This document shows, piece after piece, positions 61,580 through 64,000 of a stretch of DNA of 64,000 nucleotides; position 1 is the stretch's first letter, and each line of letters starts with the position of its first letter. The position numbers were made by a program, and so were the translations under genes. Below the pieces are notes generated by a model. That model made no database searches and was not told where the DNA came from. It saw nothing but the letters and a program-made list of their open reading frames with translations. The DNA comes from Clostridia bacterium (GTDB taxonomy: Bacteria; Bacillota; Clostridia; Oscillospirales; CAG-272), in contig JAFTMG010000006.1 in the NCBI GenBank assembly GCA_017452525.1, forward strand, positions 171,790-235,789. Direction: 5' to 3'.

Positions 61580-62593
61580 ATGAAAAAACTGTTTGCATTG
61601 ACACTTGCCCTTCTTCTCACCGTCACCTCCCTCTCTCTCTTTGCCTCCTGCGGCACTACCGCGGATAAAACGCTTGCCGAAAAGGTCAGCGCCGGTGAAG
61701 AGCTGAAAATCGGTATCATTCAGTATATGAGCCACCCCTCCCTTGCCAATTGCTACGAGGGCATCAAAGCCGCGCTGGAGCAATCCGGCATTCCCATGAC
61801 GATCGATTATCAGATCGGCTCCAGCACCTCCGCCGACACCGATTGCTCCGGCTACGCCCAGACGATGGCAAACGCCGGCTACGATATGATCATTGCCATT
61901 GCCACTCCCGCCGCACAGTCCGCCTTCGCCGCTACGGCAGATACCGCTATCCCCGTGCTCTTCTGTGCCGTATCCGATCCGGTAGCCGCTAAGCTGGTAC
62001 AAAGTCTGGAAGTTCCCGGTGATCTCTGCACCGGCACCTCCGACGTGCTGGATCTGGAGGCGCAGGTCGATCTCATTCAGGCAATGCAGCCGGATGTCAA
62101 GAAGATCGGTATTCTCTACACCTCCTCCGAGGCAAACTCGCTGACCAATCTTGCCAACTTCCGTGCCATCTGTGATCTGCGCGGGCTTGAGGTCGTCGCC
62201 TCTGCCGTACAGAACGCCTCCGATATCCCCGCCGCCGCCGAAAGCGTTGCCTCCCGTGTGGACTGCATCAACAACTTTACGGATAATAATGTGGTAAACA
62301 GCCTTTCCATCGTGCTGGATGCCGCTGCCAAGTATAATATTCCCGTATACGGCTCCGAGGAGGAGCAGGTCAAAAACGGATGCCTTGCCTCCGTCTCCAT
62401 CGATTACGTGGCGCTGGGTCAGGTGACCGGTCAGATGGCAGTCGACATCATGAAGGGTGCCGATATTGCCGCCATGGCGGTCAAGACCATCTCCGACGCG
62501 ACTCCCATCATCAACACCGACGTTCTCGCCGCGCTCAAGATGAGCATTCCGCAGGGCTACGCCGACATCGCCACCACCACGACCAACAAATGA
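61580..62593 (+). CDS. trpX: Tryptophan ABC transporter substrate-binding lipoprotein (TrpX-like)
   Basis: A 337-residue lipoprotein with lipobox FASC (C24) and an ABC-substrate-binding (PF04392-type) domain: GIIQYMSHPSLANCYEGIK, IIAIATPAAQSAF, VLFCAVSDPVAA, and KKIGILYTSSEANS. This family differs from classic amino acid binding proteins and is the TrpX type of predicted tryptophan transporters. The Trp T-box upstream strongly supports the substrate. AAAGGA precedes the ATG. Confidence 0.9.
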   Translation: MKKLFALTLALLLTVTSLSLFASCGTTADKTLAEKVSAGEELKIGIIQYMSHPSLANCYEGIKAALEQSGIPMTIDYQIGSSTSADTDCSGYAQTMANAGYDMIIAIATPAAQSAFAATADTAIPVLFCAVSDPVAAKLVQSLEVPGDLCTGTSDVLDLEAQVDLIQAMQPDVKKIGILYTSSEANSLTNLANFRAICDLRGLEVVASAVQNASDIPAAAESVASRVDCINNFTDNNVVNSLSIVLDAAAKYNIPVYGSEEEQVKNGCLASVSIDYVALGQVTGQMAVDIMKGADIAAMAVKTISDATPIINTDVLAALKMSIPQGYADIATTTTNK

Positions 62594-62629
62594 TCTCTCG
62601 CCAAATCACACGATCCGAGGTAATATTCC

Positions 62630-63586
62630 ATGCTCGCTCTGTTCGGCACACTTGAAGTTTTCATCAAAATGGGACTGGTCTATTCCCTGCTCGCCATGGG
62701 ATACTACGTCTCCTATACCCTTCTGGACTTTCCCGATCTGACCGTGGAAGGAACCTTCCTCGGCGGCGCCGTGACCTACGGTCTTCTGGTTACTCACGGC
62801 TGCAACCCGTGGCTCGCCCTCATTCTCGCCTTTCTGATGGGTGCCGCATTCGGCACGCTGACGGGCGTTCTCCACGTCAAGCTGAAGATCCGCCCCCTGC
62901 TGTGCGGTATTCTGGTCTCCACCGGGTTGATCTCGCTGAACCTCGTTGCCACCTCGGCAGGTGTGATGGGCGATTTCCGCGGGGAATCCGCCTCCACCAT
63001 CACCTACGGGCGCAGTCTCACCACCCTGCACAACTCCTTCCCCGCCGATCTCATCCCCGCCAAGATCCACGGCATCAGTCTGCGGGACGTGCTGTTGTTT
63101 TTGCTGATCGCCCTTCTCTTTAAGCTTCTGTTGGACCTCTTTCTCAAAACGCGCCGCGGCATGCTGCTGCGTGCCACCGGCAACAACGCGCAATTCGTCA
63201 CCACGCTCGCCAAGGATGCAGGCAACAACAAGATCCTCGGGCTTGCCATCGGAAACGGCTTTGCCGCCGTCTCCGGTGTACTGTACTCCCACGTCACGGG
63301 CAACGTCAACCAAAGCATGGGCATCGGCACCGTGGTCATCGGTCTGGCTTCACTGATCATCGGGCTTTCCGTATTCCATAAGGTCCGCCTTCTCAAGCCC
63401 ACCACCAAGGTCATTCTCGGTGCCATCATTTATCAAGCGTGCCTGACGCTGGTCAACCGACTTGGCGTTCCCACCGCCTACAACAAGCTTGTCATGGCGT
63501 TGCTCTTCGTGCTGGCGCTGATCTTAGGCGACCGCGTGCTTCGTCGAAACACCAAGAGCAAGAAAACACAGGAAAAGGAGAGATGA
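62630..63586 (+). CDS. trpY: Tryptophan ABC transporter permease (TrpY-like)
   Basis: A 318-residue permease with about eight hydrophobic segments, of the branched-chain-like permease family. LDFPDLTVEGTFLGGAVTYG and GNNAQFVTTLAKDAGNNKILGLAIGNG are typical of this transporter type. It begins 36 bases after trpX and is followed closely by the ATPase gene. Confidence 0.92.
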   Translation: MLALFGTLEVFIKMGLVYSLLAMGYYVSYTLLDFPDLTVEGTFLGGAVTYGLLVTHGCNPWLALILAFLMGAAFGTLTGVLHVKLKIRPLLCGILVSTGLISLNLVATSAGVMGDFRGESASTITYGRSLTTLHNSFPADLIPAKIHGISLRDVLLFLLIALLFKLLLDLFLKTRRGMLLRATGNNAQFVTTLAKDAGNNKILGLAIGNGFAAVSGVLYSHVTGNVNQSMGIGTVVIGLASLIIGLSVFHKVRLLKPTTKVILGAIIYQACLTLVNRLGVPTAYNKLVMALLFVLALILGDRVLRRNTKSKKTQEKER

Positions 63587-63589
63587 GCC

Positions 63590-64000
63590 GTGCTGGAACT
63601 GAATCACATCACCAAGATCTATAACGCCGGTCAGATCACCGAGACCTGTCTGTTTAACGACTTTTCACTGAACTTCCACGACGGCGACTTCGTCTCCGTC
63701 GTCGGATCCAACGGCAGCGGCAAGACCTCTCTGCTCAACATCATCTGCGGCACCATCCCCATCGACGGCGGTGCCGTGCTGCTGGACGGCAAGGACATTT
63801 CGGAAATGCCCGAATATGCCCGCTACCGTCAGATCGGTCGCGTCTATCAGAACCCTGCCATGGGCTCCTGCCCCGATCTGACCATTGCCGAAAACATGGC
63901 ACTGGCAGACTGCAAGGGAAAGCGATACGGACTGCAGCGCGGCGTCAACGGCAAGCGTCTGGCGCATTACCGCGAGCTGCTCTCCACCCTCGGGCTGGGA
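63590..64000 (+). CDS. trpZ: Tryptophan ABC transporter ATP-binding protein (TrpZ-like, 5' part)
   Basis: The first 137 residues of an ABC ATPase, cut by the right edge. Walker A is GSNGSGKTS at 39-47, and the Q-loop Gln lies in YQNPAMG. The start is a GTG at 63590, with AAAGGAG nine bases upstream, three bases after the trpY stop. Signature and Walker B lie outside the window. Confidence 0.93.
   Translation, partial: MLELNHITKIYNAGQITETCLFNDFSLNFHDGDFVSVVGSNGSGKTSLLNIICGTIPIDGGAVLLDGKDISEMPEYARYRQIGRVYQNPAMGSCPDLTIAENMALADCKGKRYGLQRGVNGKRLAHYRELLSTLGLG

Noticed and set aside
1-64000. CRISPR arrays, tRNA, rRNA, insertion sequences or prophage
   Set aside because: I saw no direct-repeat arrays, no cloverleaf ending with CCA, no transposase motifs and no phage structural genes.

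Overview
The window looks like a chromosomal segment of a strictly anaerobic Bacillota bacterium of class Clostridia, probably a gut Oscillospiraceae/Ruminococcaceae- or Christensenellales-like lineage. The case rests on Firmicutes gene orders (miaB-ylbF-mutS-mutL; hrcA-grpE-dnaK-dnaJ-prmA under a CIRCE operator; smc-ftsY and nadD-yqeK-rsfS-leuS), a T-box riboswitch, strong Shine-Dalgarno sequences, and anaerobe enzymes (glycyl radical enzyme with activase, rubrerythrin, several radical SAM proteins). G+C is moderate to fairly high and codons favour G/C at position three. I see no rRNA, tRNA, CRISPR array, insertion sequence or prophage.

Layout. (1) 1-5.8 kb, minus strand: miaB, a YlbF/YmcA protein, mutS and the 5' part of mutL, from one promoter. 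(2) 5.8-8.6 kb, minus: two tandem metallo-beta-lactamase-fold paralogues, a small membrane protein and rpsU. (3) 8.6-19.4 kb, minus: a housekeeping block (radical SAM protein, smc, ftsY, XTP pyrophosphatase, yhbY, nadD, yqeK, rsfS, leuS). (4) 19.6-29 kb: a CvpA-like membrane protein, a phosphodiesterase/metallophosphoesterase pair, a FliB-like protein, rubrerythrin, an acetyltransferase, and a three-gene unit with a stand-alone N-terminal ATP-grasp-ligase-like domain, an Asp/Glu racemase and a MurE-like ligase. (5) 29-39.7 kb: two Gfo/Idh/MocA oxidoreductases divergent from an SGNH hydrolase / DUF5058 / membrane protein / M20 peptidase operon, then an AraC regulator divergent from a glycosidase-like protein and a sugar-type binding lipoprotein. 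(6) 39.7-45.7 kb: the heat-shock operon. (7) 45.8-51.9 kb, minus: a Dlt-like surface acylation operon (transglutaminase-like protein, adenylation enzyme, carrier protein, MBOAT acyltransferase, SGNH-like partner, lipoprotein). (8) 52-55.6 kb: an uncharacterised glycyl radical enzyme with its activase, then a membrane-bound XRE regulator. (9) 55.7-61 kb, minus: an orphan binding lipoprotein and a polar amino acid ABC transporter with two tandem binding proteins. (10) 61.1-64 kb: a tryptophan-type T-box and a trpXYZ-like ABC transporter running off the right edge.

How it works together. Most accessory units pair cell-surface processing (esterase, peptidase, glycosidase, acyltransferase) with uptake (binding proteins, ABC transporters, DUF5058), which suits a scavenging gut anaerobe. 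The least explained units are the short glycyl radical enzyme with RIWGWSA and CWE motifs, the half-ligase/racemase/MurE-like operon, the SGNH-DUF5058-M20 operon, and the Dlt-like operon with a Cys-for-Ser SGNH partner. Many operons begin with close matches to TTGACA-17-TATAAT, and those promoters helped to fix start codons.
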